Assembly: GCA_963971535.1 (NCBI GenBank)
Contig: OZ020589.1
Location: 67,922,239-67,986,238 of the forward strand
From: Notolepis coatsorum
Lineage: Eukaryota > Chordata > Actinopteri > Aulopiformes > Paralepididae
DNA: 64,000 nucleotides
Direction of reading: 5' to 3'
The notes beneath the pieces are model-generated. The model was given only the letters and a program-made list of their open reading frames with translations. It was not told the origin of the DNA and searched no databases. Of this stretch, positions 32,519-44,018 are shown piece after piece. Position 1 is the first letter of the stretch, and the number at the start of each line of letters is the position of its first letter. Made by a program: the position numbers and the translations under genes.

Positions 32519-33243
32519 ACTGTGACTGTGTTGTTGGTAGAGGTGTTGATCATCATTAGGTTGGTTTTGTTCCAGTTTATTCTCAACCCAGTCTCAAGGG
32601 ATGTAGTTGCCAGCTTGGTTGTCTTGTCCTGCATCTGGTTGTAGTTGTGTGACAGGAGAGCCAGGTCATCAGCAAAGTCGAGGTCATCCAGTTGTGTCTA
32701 TAGGGTCCACTGTATGCCGTTTTTCTTTCCTTTTGTGGTGGTCTTCATAATCCAGTCTATGACTAGGAGGAAGAGAAAGGGCGATAGGAGGCATCCCTGA
32801 CGCACACCGGTCTTGACCTCAAAACTCTCTGACAGTTGGCCTGCATGTAGAAATTTGCATGATGTTCCTTGATGTGTTTTGAATCAGAGTGATGATTTTC
32901 TTTGGGATACCATAATGCCTCAGCAGTTTCCACAGAGTATCTCTATCCACGCTGTCAAAGGCTTTTTCATAGTCTATGAAGTTTATGTATAATGGAGAGT
33001 TCCATTAGATGGATTGCTCTAGAATGATGCGCAGGGTGGCGATCTGGGCCATACAAGATCTGTTGCTCCGGAAGCCTGCCTGCTGGTCTCAAAGCATGGG
33101 ATCCACCGCAACACTCATTCTGTCCAGTATAATTCTGTTGAGAACTTTTCCCGGTACTGATAGAAGCATTATTCCTCTGTAGTTGTTGCAGTTGGTGAGA
33201 TCTCCCTTTTTTGATGATGATTCCATCTTTCCATTTACAATTA
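32519..33243 (-). pseudogene. RTE LINE RT core
   Basis: Sense is spread over several frames. It includes a LDFADDLALLSH catalytic box near 32680 and RINWNKTNLM further on. Many stops. Confidence 0.7.
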
Positions 33244-33826
33244 CATTTACATTTAGTTATTTAGCTGACGCTTTTATCCAAAGCGACTTACAAGTTCTGT
33301 ACGACAAGTCATCAGGAAGGGCACAACTCTATCAGCTGAGTAACAATGTTCATCAAAGTGTTGAATGCTACAGTGTAGGTTAGTTTATTAGGACAAGTGC
33401 ATGACAGTAAAGTTAGTTAGGGTTAGATATTTATTTAAATTTTTTATTTTTTATTCAGATAATGGTTGAAGAAGTGCGTCTTTAGTCGATGGCGAAAGAT
33501 TGGATAGGTTTCGGCTGTCCTAACTGGGGTGGGTAGTTCATTCCACCATTGTGGGGCAAGGACTGAGAATAGGCAACTTCTCTTTGATGACCCTCCCGGA
33601 GCTTGGATAGGAGTAGGTCTGAGGCGGACAGAAGATGCAGAGCGTAGGGGTCTTGAGGGTGTGTAGTTAGAGACCATTGACCGGAAGTAGGCAGGAGCGG
33701 TTCCCTTTGTCACACGGTATGCTAGGTCGAGGGCCTTGAAGCGGATTCGTGCAGCAATGGGGAGCCAGTGCAGGTCCCTAAGAAGTGGGGTGACATGGGC
33801 CGACTTCGGTAGGTTTGAGATCAGGT
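33244..33826 (-). mobile_element. L2 LINE 3' end inserted in RTE
   Basis: L2 C-terminus (SRPLRSAS, APQWWNELP, FFNHYLNKK) and the tail with AAGCGACTTACAAGT. Near full match to the L2 end at 36790-37300. Confidence 0.88.
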
Positions 33827-33831
33827 TTCCA

Positions 33832-34422
33832 TTATTCTGGAATCTTTTCTTCCTCCCAGATCTTGGTGAAGAGGCTATGAAGCATATCTACCGCAGTCTT
33901 CAAGTCGGCCTTGATGGCTTCTGTTGGTATTTCATCTGGTCCTGCAGATTTTCCGTCCTTCGTTGAGATAATAGCTTTTTTGATCTCTGCTTTGCTGGGT
34001 TTATCACAGTTTATTGGAAGTGTTCTCTCCGCTGGTGTAATGTCCGCTGTCTCTGTCAGGGCTGGTTGGTTCAGTAGTTCTTTGAAATGTTCAGCCCATC
34101 TTCTCCGCTGCTCCTCTGTTGTTGTAAGTGGGTTTCCCTGTTTGTCTTTTACCGGTTTGTCCGTCTGTTGGAACTTGCCTGCTAACTTCCTAGTGATCAT
34201 ATAGAGGTCTTTCATGTTGCCTTGCCCTGCCGCTGTTTCTGCTTGTTTGGCTAGGTCGTCTATGTGATCTCTTTTATCCTTCTTAATGCTACTCTTCACC
34301 TCCTTATTGGCTTGGGTGTATTCTTCCTGTGCCTTTGCTTTTGCTGATCTTGTTTTGCTTGTGTTCAGTTTGAGTGTTTCCATTGAGACCCATTCCTTGT
34401 GTTTTGTCTTCTTCTTTCCCAA
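33832..34422 (-). pseudogene. RTE LINE linker and RT start
   Basis: Lys/Glu-rich linker, then KSAGPDEIPTEAIKA, the usual start of the RT domain. The frame is cut at 33832 by the L2 insertion. Confidence 0.8.
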
Positions 34423-35431
34423 TATTTATTTGCAGGTGTCCAGCCACAACGTCTTTGTGTGCAGCATCTGTGTCTTCATCCTGTTCCTGTTGTTGCTGGT
34501 ATATGTTGGTAAGGCTGATCTGGAATTTACTCTGTATTTCTTTGTTCCTAAGAAGTCCGACGTCATATCTGGTTCTTGCGCCAGTGGTTGTGGCGTACTT
34601 CTTCAGACGTAGTTTTATGATCGTCAGCATGAGATGATGGTCTGATGCCACGTCTGCCCCTCTCCTGACTCGTACATCTTGCCATGACCTCCTGAACTTT
34701 CTGTTGATGCATATGTCTATTTGATTCTTCGTAACTTGATCGGGAGATCTCCATGTGGCCTTCTGGATACGTTTGTGGGGGAAGATGCTGCCTCCTATTA
34801 CCAGTTGGTTGAGGGCGCACAGGTCTGCAAACCTTTCTCCATTTTCATTCATCTGCCCCAATCCGTGTACGCCCATGATGACTTCGTAGCCCATGTTGTT
34901 GGCTCCTATCTTGGCGTTGAAATCACCCATGAGGATAGTGATATATTTTTCTCTCCGTCTGTCCAGTACAGCCTGCAGTTGTTCATAGAAATTGTCTTTC
35001 TTCTCGTCTTCGGTGTCGTTTGTCGGCGCGTAGCACTGAATGATGGATAGTCTGATGTTGTCCTTCTTAGTGGTGAACTTGGCGGTGATGATTCATGGGT
35101 TCACCAGTTCCCAACCAATGAGAGAGCGCTGTGCCTCCGGAGCCAGCATCAGGGCCACCCCTTCTGTGTGTGGGGCGCCTTCTTCTGTATGACCAGAGTA
35201 GAGCACCATCTCCCCAGATGCCAATCTCAGTGTCCCTGCTTGTAGCCACCTTGTCTCACACAAGCCAAGGAGAGAGATGTTGTAGTTCCTCATCTCCTGT
35301 GCTACCTGGACTGTCTTCCCTGGTTCGTACATCGTCCTGATGTTCCATGTGGCAATTCTGTTGGTTTTCCTGGGGATTAAGAGGGGAGTCGGCCTTACAG
35401 CTTCCTTTTGGCTTTCACTGCACGGCGTCAT
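34304..35431 (-). pseudogene. RTE LINE APE-type endonuclease
   Basis: Frame 35093-35431 gives IATWNIRTMYEPGK and LLGLCETRW (endonuclease start with catalytic Glu). After frameshifts, frame 34304-34930 gives MGDFNAKIG and SDHHLML (catalytic Asp/Asn and the terminal SDH). All key boxes are present but in different frames. Confidence 0.82.
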
Positions 35432-35754
35432 GCGCCTCCTGTGTGGGAGCCTTCTTTTCCCAGGTCGAGTTGGTTTTGAATTATCGTAGATGCTTTAGTA
35501 ACGTGCTTTTTTTCCAGGTAGGGTTGTTGGCCCTACGCAAACCCATTTAACCTCTGGGGGAGGGTTTTGGAGTTGGCTTGTTAGTCCTCTTCCCACGCCT
35601 ATTGTCTTCCAGGTGATGGATTGCAGCCTCATACCACGTGAGGCCAGACAGGCTGAGGGTTGTGTACAAGCTGTCTCGGCACGTCAAGCCCAACCAAAAC
35701 TTGCTACTGTGTATTGAAAGCTGCACTAGGCGAGCTAACCCTACCAGTAACGCA

Positions 35755-37315
35755 AGACAGAAGCCAGAGTCACACCGCTCATAAAAAAACCAACCTTGAA
35801 TCCCACCGTCATAGGCAACTATCGTCCTGTCTCTCTTCTCTCCTTCCTTTCTAAAACACTTGAACGTGCTGTATCCAACGAACTCACTGATTATCTCTTA
35901 CAGAATGACCTCCTAGACCCTAACCAGTCAGGATTCAGGACTGGTCACTCCACAGAAACGGCCCTCATTGCGGTCACAGAGGCACTTCACTTGGCAAAAG
36001 CGAAAGGCCTCTCCTCTGTCCTGATTCTCCTAGACCTATCTGCAGCCTTCGACACAGTCAACCATCAGATCCTCCTCGCGTCCCTCGCAGAAATGGGAGT
36101 GGCTGGCTCTGCGCTGACATGGCTGACATCATACCTCAATGACTGCTCCTACCAAGTGTCATGGAGAGGGACCCTGTCTGCCACTTGCCCCCTGCGGACG
36201 GGTGTACCCCAGGGCTCGGTCCTTGGACCCCTTCTCTTCTCCCTCTACACTAAATCTCTGGGTAACATTATCACGTCTCATGCTATCATTGCTATGCCGA
36301 TGATACTCAACTCTTCCTCTCCTTCCCCCCCTCAGATATCCACGTCTCTGAGCGGATCTCTGCCTGTCTGACATCTCCGCCTGGATGACGTCCGACCACC
36401 TCAAACTGAACCTAAGCAAAACAGAATTGCTTCACCTGCCGGCCAAATCCTTCCCCCTGACCGACCTTTCCATCACAGTCGAGAATTCAACTGTGACCGC
36501 GTCCCCGACCGCCAAGAACCTTGGTGTTGTCCTTGACGACCAGTTGAACTTCTCCGCTCACATCGCAGCGACAACCAGAACCTGCAGATTCCTCCTGAGC
36601 AACGTCAGAAGGATCCGCCCCTTCCTGACAAAAGAAGCCACCCAAATCCTCGTCCAATCAACAGTCATCTCCCGCCTCGACTACTGCAACGCACTGCTTG
36701 CTGGCCTTCCGACCACTGCCACCAAGCCTCTTCAACTCATTCAGAACGCAGTGGCCCACCTGATCTCAAACCTACTGAAGTCAGCCCATGTCACCCCACT
36801 CAGGGTCCTTCACTGGCTCCCCATTGCTGCACGAATCCGCTTCAAGGCCCTCGACCTGGCATATCGTGCGGCAAAGGGAACCGCTCCCGCCTACCTCCGG
36901 TCAATGGTCTCTAAATACACACCGTCAAGACCCCTACGCTCTGCCTCTTCGGGCCACCTCAGACCTACTCCTATCCGAGCTCCGGGAGGGTCATCAAAGA
37001 GAAGTCGCCTATTCTCGGTCCTTGCCCCACAATGGTGGAACGAACTTCCCACCACAGTTACGACAGCCGAAACCCATCCAATCTTTTGGCGTAGACTAAA
37101 GACACGCTTCTTCAATCATTATCTGAAATGGAAAAAAAAATTATAATAAAATGTAATAAAATACTCTAACCCTAACTATATATACTAACCTACACTTTGA
37201 TGAATATTGTTACTCAGCTGATAGAGTTGTACCCTTCCTGCTGTCTTGTTGTACACAACTTGTAAGTCGCTTTGGATAAATGACAAAATATAAATGTAAA
37301 TGTATGTAGACATCT
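35755..37315 (+). mobile_element. L2 LINE RT and 3' end
   Basis: 35796-36260: ENYRPVSLL-type box as GNYRPVSLL, LLDLSAAFDTVNHQ, GVPQGSVLGPLLF. At about 36290 a frameshift breaks the YADD catalytic box (bases remain). 36385-37146 gives the thumb and C-terminus. The tail ends AAGTCGCTTTGGATAA with TAAATG repeats near 37300. It continues the L2 at 29758-30455 after the RTE insertion. Confidence 0.9.
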
Positions 37316-38154
37316 CACGTTTTGAAATTGAGATGGGCATCTAAACAGCGTCTATTAGATCTAGGCTAAAATCGATTTAAATTTAAAAGTGAAATATAGC
37401 CATTGATTAAACGTAATTCAAACATATTATATGTATAGCCAGTGAAATTACGTTAAAACAATGGCTAGGTGTAATAATAATTTAGGACCTGCTCCGAGGT
37501 CATCAATCGGCACACATGCGATGCATGCATGCAATTCGTATCTGCGATTAACCCATCCCGTCGTCCTTCCCCCCCAAGGGCAGCCAGGAGCAGACAGGCG
37601 TCAACGTGAGCCGCGCCAGGGGACCAATCCAAGTGCTCCTGTCTGTCTTCGTCAAGGACGCCACAGCGTTAGCGATCTATTGTTGTGTTGTTAGATTATA
37701 GTGTTTTCAGCCTTTCGTTGATTGTTATCAGCCTCCATCTGCAATTCCGTAAAGTATCTGCGTTTTGTTTATTTAGTATTGTTGAGGCACTCGTTCGGTG
37801 GAATTCTGTCGTCCCACAGACTAACTGGCTAAAACACTGTCTCTCTCCCCGTTAATGCATCCAAACTGACGTACCTTGAAAGTCCAGGTTGTATCAGAAA
37901 AGGATGGTTTATTTACATAAACAAAGGTTCTCGTACATAATGAACTAATTGAAAGTCTTTAGAGGTATAAGAAACTAAAGTTCCATCTCTCTCTGTCTAG
38001 GAGCTATCTCTCCTAGCTCCCCACTAGCGGCCTATCTCCTCGTGGTCTCCCCTCCCCCAGCCTCCGAAGAGGCTGGCTCTGCTCTGCTCGATGTGGTCTG
38101 TCTGCCTTCGAACACAACTTCAACTGGCCCTAGCTAAGCGATCGATACTGCCTA
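37316..38154. other. Unassigned DNA
   Basis: 37313-37370 matches 18381-18440 in inverted form. The rest has no recognised gene or repeat end. Confidence 0.4.
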
Positions 38155-38158
38155 TTAA

Positions 38159-38974
38159 CACATTGGGCGCCGTGCATTGTACCCATCATTGGGTCCAGTC
38201 TGCCACCGCTGTAAGCCTATGGAGATGTTTACCTTCTTTGCAGGGCTATAACTTTTTAAATATTATAGCTATATCAACATTAATATAGCCCATTCAACAT
38301 CGGGTATCTATTGTTTCGGATGTGGGAATGTAAAATGTTTTCATTCATACATTGTTGTGTTAATACCGTCAAGAATATGAGTATGTTTTAAGGTTTTCTG
38401 CTGTAATTCCAAAAACGCGATTTATAGGCCCTGAAGCATAATGATAGATTATCGATTGGCGTTTCTTTCCTATACACGCTATATTAAAAAATTCAAATGT
38501 ATATGATCGGTATACATTATGCTTCATCATGCGTGAAGGAAAGGGGGGGGGTCGTTTATAATTCCTTGATCGTCAGTAACGGCTTTATTTAGTATGGGTT
38601 GATATGTTGAGCAGATGGTTTGCAGTGAAATGAATAAACAATCAGATTATTGCGTTTCGAAAGCGATCCGATGCACTCAAGTGTTTATCTGGACCCACGT
38701 AACAAGATATTACTGCCGGAGGGATTTTCTCGATGCACCAGCGCCACTTCCGGTTTGGCGTGGAGTGTAACTCGCCCGATCATCCACCAGGCGGCGGTAT
38801 TGAGGCGTTGCAATATCAGACAGGGTGCAGCTGCAGTCCCGCAGGGAGGCTGGATGAATTATGAATGTCATGGCGGAAAAATTAAATATTGATCCCAACA
38901 ACGAATTATGACGTTGTTGGCGTTCAACGCGTGGCGGGCAATAACGAATTCTCACGTTGTTGGCGTCCAATGTG
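38159..38974. mobile_element. piggyBac-like MITE with TTAA target site
   Basis: TTAA at 38155-38158 and 38975-38978 flanks the inverted ends CACATTGGGCGCC and CACATTGGACGCC (12 of 13 match). Near the right end ACGTTGTTGGCGT occurs twice (about 38911 and 38954) as a subterminal repeat. 816 bp with no transposase. Confidence 0.78.
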
Positions 38975-38978
38975 TTAA

Positions 38979-39512
38979 TCTCGTCACCTAGCAACGGTGT
39001 CTCTCTGTCTCTCTCTCTGTCTCTCTCTCTGTCTCTCTCTCTGTCTCTCTCTCTCTCTTTGTCTACTGAATGTGAAGACTGTCTCCTGTTATCTCTTAAA
39101 GGAATGTGGCCGCTCTAACTTTGTTTTGACTCCCCGTCCCTGGCTACTGGTCACCTATCTTGTCACCCTAGCAACCGCTTTTGACCCATATATCTCTCCT
39201 CCTCACAGAGCCCTGAACTCATACAGAAATGGAGTGAAATGTCTCTGTCTAAATACCAGATGCTACAACCCACTTTGCCTTAATTAAAAGGTCTTATGGC
39301 ACTATAGTTATATAATACCTAAACTGTCCTGATCAATGAAAAACACCCAAATCCTTCAGTGTGATCTAGACATTTACTAAACAATTATACAATTTAAACC
39401 AATTTCAAACAAAATTTTACCCGAGATGACTATGTACTTTATGGACTTATTTTAGATGTCTAATAGATGGAAATATTACTCAGTGGGAGAGAATACCCAC
39501 TGGGCACATTTA
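38979..39512. other. TC/TG microsatellite and unassigned DNA
   Basis: 38999-39060 is a CTCTCTGT repeat. 39061-39512 has no gene or repeat end I recognise. Confidence 0.4.
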
Positions 39513-39640
39513 CATTTTACATTTACATTTACTGTAGTCATTTAGCTGACACTTTTATCCAAAGCGACTTACAAGTTCTGTATGATTGACAAGTCAGCAG
39601 GAAGGGTACAACTCTGGCAGCTAAGGGTAAGTAACATTGG
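39513..39640 (-). mobile_element. L2 LINE 3' tail fragment
   Basis: About 125 bp with AAGCGACTTACAAGT and CATTTAGCTGACAC, the minus-strand tail only. Confidence 0.8.
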
Positions 39641-39814
39641 ACCTCATTCACTAACACAGTTTCCTCGTAAATAACCTTGTAGGAAGTTCATAAGAGAAAA
39701 CCTACTATAGTCCCCCCCGGAGTCATAAATGCTCTTAAGTTGCCAAAATGACCGCAGTTGCGAACTCCAAACAACATGGCCCCCCTAAGAACCACCAGGG
39801 TTAAAAATTGCGCT

Positions 39815-39916
39815 AAGCCATGGATGCACACTGAAATACTGACCGCTATGAAAACCAGAGACAAAGAATTCTCTGAACTTCATAAAAGTCAGAAAAAGCT
39901 TACCAAAAGCTCAAAC
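39815..39916 (+). pseudogene. LINE linker, left part of a DIRS-B target
   Basis: Frame reads KPWMHTEILTAMKTRDKEF, the PW-motif region between endonuclease and RT of a Jockey/CR1-group LINE. It continues at 42805 after the DIRS-B element. Confidence 0.65.
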
Positions 39917-39959
39917 GATAAGTTATGTATATAACCTAGTTATATGAGTACTGGCTGAG

Positions 39960-40107
39960 CGTCTTGCTCTTCGCAATCGAGATGTACCTCATCTCCAGTA
40001 CCTACTGTACTTCATTAACGAAAAACAAATGCACCCAGCATCTGACCAGGCCCCGCCCCAGTGCCGTACTATAAGGCAGCAGGCGTGGTCACCACTCGCC
40101 CTTCCTC
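39960..40107. repeat. DIRS-B left ITR
   Basis: About 148 bp, inverted relative to 42632-42779, with few differences. Confidence 0.88.
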
Positions 40108-40158
40108 GGAAAAAGTTTCCATCAGAAAAAACCCTCCCAAGGGACCTCAGGGCGCGCT

Positions 40159-40260
40159 AAGAGCAAGACGCTCAGCCAGTACTCATATAACTAGGTTATA
40201 TACATAACCTATCGTTATATAGTCGTACTGGCGAATCGCGTCTTGCTCTTCGCCATCGAG
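40159..40260. repeat. DIRS-B internal complementary region
   Basis: 40159-40214 complements 39917-39972; 40215-40260 complements about 42759-42804. The layout and position equal those in DIRS-A. Confidence 0.85.
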
Positions 40261-40605
40261 ATATGGGGACAGAGCAGACGCGAGGACCGACAAATGCACC
40301 CCCTGAGGACCCGTAAGCCCACATCAGAGGGGAGGGGAGTCCCGTCACCCCTCCTTCCTAGTGAAGAGGGGGCGGCAGTCAACTCCACCCAAGTGTGAAA
40401 AAGAGGGAACTAGAAACCTCTAAACACACAGCACAGGCGGGACGTGTTCCCGCCTTCCGCAACGGATTTGATTTCCGGGGTTGGCCTGATTGGCCGCGAC
40501 GGCCGCGTGACACGCCGTGGCACGCCCCCGCGGCAGCCGCAGCAGGATGAGAGAGCGTAGATTTCGCTGTGTATCATTTAATCATTTATCATTTAACATT
40601 TGAAA

Positions 40606-40700
40606 GGCATACATTGTTGTCATACAGAAGTACAGAATACTTTTATCCAAAATGCTTCTTACTGTTACACTGTTAGAGACTGTGCTAGACAAATGAATGA
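40606..40700 (-). mobile_element. Rex1 LINE 3' tail fragment
   Basis: GTCATACAGAAGTACAGAAT and GCTTCTTACTGTTACA match the complement of 27720-27780. Confidence 0.65.
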
Positions 40701-41171
40701 CTTATTCGGTCAGAAATAGCGTAACTAATAACGTTAGTAAGCACTGCTTATATGCTTATTATGTCTGCGGGGTACAGTAAACGTTTCTCCCGGTACATTC
40801 TGAAGAGCACACCGCTGTATGTTGGAGAACCAGCGGTCTTCCGCTCCTCCTCACTCGAGTGAGAGCAAAGCCGTGCGAGGGGGGCGGCACCTCGGCACAG
40901 CTCAGCCCTGTGTGAGACGCGAGCAGGAAGGAGGAGATGGGAGTCCTTCCAATCGGAATATGTTGTTTCTTTACACATATGTTGGATTATGAATATGTCT
41001 TTATAGCTACAAATGAATGACTAATTCGGTCAGAAAGCAGTAACACAACAGTTGCAATGTTGTGTTACTGCTTCTTGGCATAAACCCCAATAAGACCGTC
41101 ACCAGAGCTCAGCGATGCCGCTCGCGTGAGCATATTCTCCCCGCTGGTGATCGCAGCACGGAGGGTCGCGG

Positions 41172-41306
41172 ACCAGCCTGGCAGCATAGCTATAAAGACA
41201 TATTCATAATCCAACATATGTGTAAAGAAACAACATATTCCAGCCTGGCAGCATAGCTATAAAGACATATTCATAATCCAACATATGTGTAAAGAAACAA
41301 CATATT
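41172..41306 (+). repeat. Tandem duplication of about 66 bp
   Basis: The segment starting CCAGCCTGGCAGCATAGC and ending AACAACATATT occurs twice in direct tandem. Confidence 0.9.
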
Positions 41307-41824
41307 CCGATTGGAAGGACTCCCATCTCCTCCTTCCTGCTCGCGTCTCACACAGGGCTGAGCTGTGCCGAGGTGCCGCACCCCTCGCATGGCTTTGCTC
41401 TCACTCGAGTGAGGAGGAGCGGAAGACCGCTGGTTCTCCAACATACAGCGGTGTGCTCTTCAGAATGTACCGGGAGAAACGTTTACTGTACCCCGCAGAC
41501 ATTAAACATATAAGCATTGCTTACTAACGTTATTAGTTACGCTATTTCTGACCATAAATGATTAAATGATACACAGCGAAATCTATGCTCTCTCATCCTG
41601 CTTTCGCCAACGCGACAATATTATTAAACAGCAGCGATGTGAAAGGCGAAGTGAACTCCAGCAGTAGCGCGCTTGCCGCTGCGGCTGCCGCGGGGGCGTG
41701 CCACGCGCGTCACGTGGCCGTCGCGGCCAATCAGGCCAACCCCGGAAATCAAATCCGTTGCAGAAGTGGTACACGCAGGCGGGACCACGTGTGACACAAC
41801 ACCTTGTGGTCCACACCCACACAT

Positions 41825-42620
41825 CCCTGCTAACCACCGAAAGGTGGGAAGCAGGGGAGGTTCCAGACCTCGGAACCGCCTGGGAGACAGAACCCCCGGT
41901 CATGTCCACGAGGTAAAACCTTACGAAGGGACCCGGGGAGGACCATGAGGCCGCAGCATAGATGTCCTCCACCGAGGCCCCTCCTAACAGGGTGGCAGAG
42001 GCCGCCACCCCACGAGTGGAGTGCGCCCTGACACCCCCAGGGGGGCCAGCCCAGCCAACGTGTAGCAAAGGGCAATGCCCTCGCACAACCAATGGGACAG
42101 GCGCTGTTTTTTCGACAGTGCCTTACCAGCGCGAGAGCCACCGCAACAGACAAAAAGTTGATTGGTAGCCCTTAGGCCCTGAGTATGGCTGAGGTAAATC
42201 CCCAAGCCCGGACCGGACATGACAGGTGAAGGCTCGCCTCTAACTCACTAGCGTGAGGAGGCGGATGAAAACGCCTGAACCACAATATCCCCTGAGCAAA
42301 AGAGCTTTGGATATTTTTTGGCACGAAGACCGGGTTAGGCCTCAGAGTGGCACCGCTATCTAAACGAATAGACAGACACTCAGGCCGCACCGAGAGAGCA
42401 CAGAGCTCACCCACGCGCTTAGCGGAGGTGATGGCCAGCAGGAACGCAGTCTTGAATGACAGCTGTTCCAAAGGCGCTTGCTCAAGAGGCTCAAACGGGG
42501 CCTCGGACAACCGACCGAGGACCAATTGAAGATCCCAACTCGGAGCCAGAGAACGTTTCACCGGCTTAAGGCGCCGAGCGCCAAGCAGGAAACGCTTCAC
42601 AAGAGGGTGGCTTTACACGT
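41825..42620 (-). pseudogene. DIRS-type tyrosine recombinase, frameshifted
   Basis: The first frame (42172-42600) has SFKTAFLLAITSAKRVGELC, containing the first catalytic Arg. After frameshifts, 41984-42220 reads KALSKKQRLSHWL and 41583-42092 reads RAHSTRGVAAS (the catalytic His-x-x-Arg box) and PFVRFYLVDM (the catalytic Tyr). Order and spacing fit the integrase of fish DIRS elements, which joins the circular DNA to the target. At least two frame breaks make it inactive. It lies directly after the 5' ITR. Confidence 0.88.
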
Positions 42621-42631
42621 ATAACGAAATA

Positions 42632-42779
42632 GAGGAAGGGCGAGTGGTGACCACGCCTGCTGCCTTATAGTACGGCACTGGGGCGGGGCCTGGTCAGATG
42701 CTGGGTGCATTTGTTTTTCGTTAATGAAGTACAGTAGGTACTGGAGATGAGGTACATCTTGATGGCGAAGAGCAAGACG
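42632..42779. repeat. DIRS-B right ITR
   Basis: Partner of 39960-40107. Read inward on the minus strand it has GTACTATAAGGCAGC (about 42661-42675), a TATA-like promoter candidate, matching the one in DIRS-A in position. Confidence 0.88.
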
Positions 42780-42804
42780 CGATTCACCAGTACGACTATA
42801 TAAC

Positions 42805-43245
42805 AGTGAACTCCAAGCCCACATGGTTGAACTCAAAATTCAAAGAAACAGACTAAGAAATGACGTAAACACCATGATCAAAACCACAAAATAGAATTTC
42901 ATCAATGACAAAACTAAGGAAAACAAAAACAAACCCCGCAAACTTTGGAAATTACTTTTGGAAAAAACAACCAACTAGGCTGCAGCAAAAAACTAAAAAC
43001 CAGATTTACAAATGTAAACATAAAGACAGAAAACACTCTCATCACAGACAAGCTGGATGTGGCCAAATACCTAAACATATTCTTTACAAACATAGCCACA
43101 ACACAACACACAATAGCATATCATGTGTGTGCACGCGGGACGAGACAGTGTGCCGGACCGACACAAGAGACAGATCAGACATCTCAGTTACTGCATACGA
43201 ACTGCCCGGATCGTTGCCTCAACAATCGGGTAGGATTGTGAATTG
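42805..43245 (+). pseudogene. LINE linker, right part of the DIRS-B target
   Basis: Resumes in sense after the DIRS-B with ELQAHMVELKIQRNRLRND and KTKENKNKPRKLWKLLLEK, then DKLDVAKYLNIFFTNIATT in another frame. The RT domain itself is missing. Confidence 0.65.
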
Positions 43246-44018
43246 CCTTTCTCACTCCCAGTGAGGAAGTGGATCAGGAACTAACAAACTAATTGAACTT
43301 GAATCACAAGGACTTCCAAAGACCGTCATATCCTTTTCTATGATACAAACTGATTGAACTTGAATCACAAGGACTTCCAAGGGCCTTTTGTACCCTTTGC
43401 ACCTTTGTATTTTGTATTTTGTATTTGATTGATGCACATTGTATATATGGATACTGATATTTCTCCTGTAAGGAAGGAGCATTGTATATATGGATACTGA
43501 TATTTCTCCTGTAAAGAAGGAGAGTTAAAAGATCATTTCACCTAATAAGGTACTTGCATCCCTATACATTGAAAGATTTCTATTGGTACTTTGTTGGTAT
43601 TACACCTGCAAGGGAAGAGTTTAAAGGGTAATTTCACCTAAAAGGGTACTTGCATTCATTCCCTGCACACTTAAAGGTTTAAATTAACATGTTTACTTAC
43701 CTACTAACTGGAAATGATAAACTAATATAGAGTTTACTGAAAATGATAAACTAATATAAAGTTTACTGATCTGCACCTGCAGAAGAAAGATAACGAGTTA
43801 ACTCACGAAAAGGATACATCTAATGTCCTACCTTAAATCTAGCTTTTAGCTAATGATTACCCTCAAAGACGTCTGAACCAAATGTGTTGATTCAATCAAC
43901 CTAGAACTTGATATCGAACTAACCTTCTTGAGAGAAGGAGTCATCTGAACCAAATGTGTTGATTCAATCAACCTAGAACTTGATATCGAACTAACCTTCC
44001 CGAAAGAAGGAGTGGTTA
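43246..44018 (+). repeat. AT-rich DNA with three tandem duplications
   Basis: Direct repeats: about 54 bp at 43433-43525 (GGATACTGATATTTCTCCTG), about 29 bp at 43707-43765 (AATGATAAACTAATATA), and about 68 bp at 43870-44010 (GAACCAAATGTGTTGATTC). It may be the 5' UTR of the following LINE. No gene seen. Confidence 0.7.

Larger units (their letters stand above)
30481..35754 (-). mobile_element. RTE-type LINE (craniofacial-protein-2-like), with three insertions
   Basis: Minus order: 5' UTR (about 35432-35754), endonuclease (34304-35431), linker (33832-34422), RT with FADDLALLSH near 32680 (32519-33243), and C-terminal region with YLGSILDKKGG and GRP-type end (30481-31027). The element is cut by fragments at 33244-33826, 31028-32518 and 30868-30925. 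It is 3'-truncated. Several frameshifts make it a pseudogene. Confidence 0.8.
40436..41790. repeat. Large inverted repeat inside DIRS-B
   Basis: The arms are about 40436-41010 and 41188-41790, high identity, each with CATATGTTGGATTATGAATA and CGGAAATCAAATCCGTTG (one orientation each). The left arm carries an extra Rex1 tail (40606-40700) and lacks about 80 bp found in the right arm. The spacer is about 41011-41187. It lies downstream of the recombinase and may be a separate foldback insertion. Confidence 0.8.
39917..42804 (-). mobile_element. DIRS-like retroelement B with ITRs, ICR and recombinase remnant
   Basis: The ITRs 39960-40107 and 42632-42779 (about 148 bp) match closely. The ICR 40159-40260 is the complement of the left outer edge joined to the complement of the right outer edge. 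The coding remnant is a tyrosine recombinase on the minus strand, which begins right after the 5' (right) ITR, so gag and RT are deleted. There is no TSD beyond a shared AAC at both junctions, as expected for recombinase-mediated integration. It is inserted in a LINE. Confidence 0.85.

Noticed and set aside
35093-35431. Host craniofacial development protein 2 gene
   Set aside because: This name is a common label for RTE-type LINE endonucleases. Matching RT pieces follow on the same strand.
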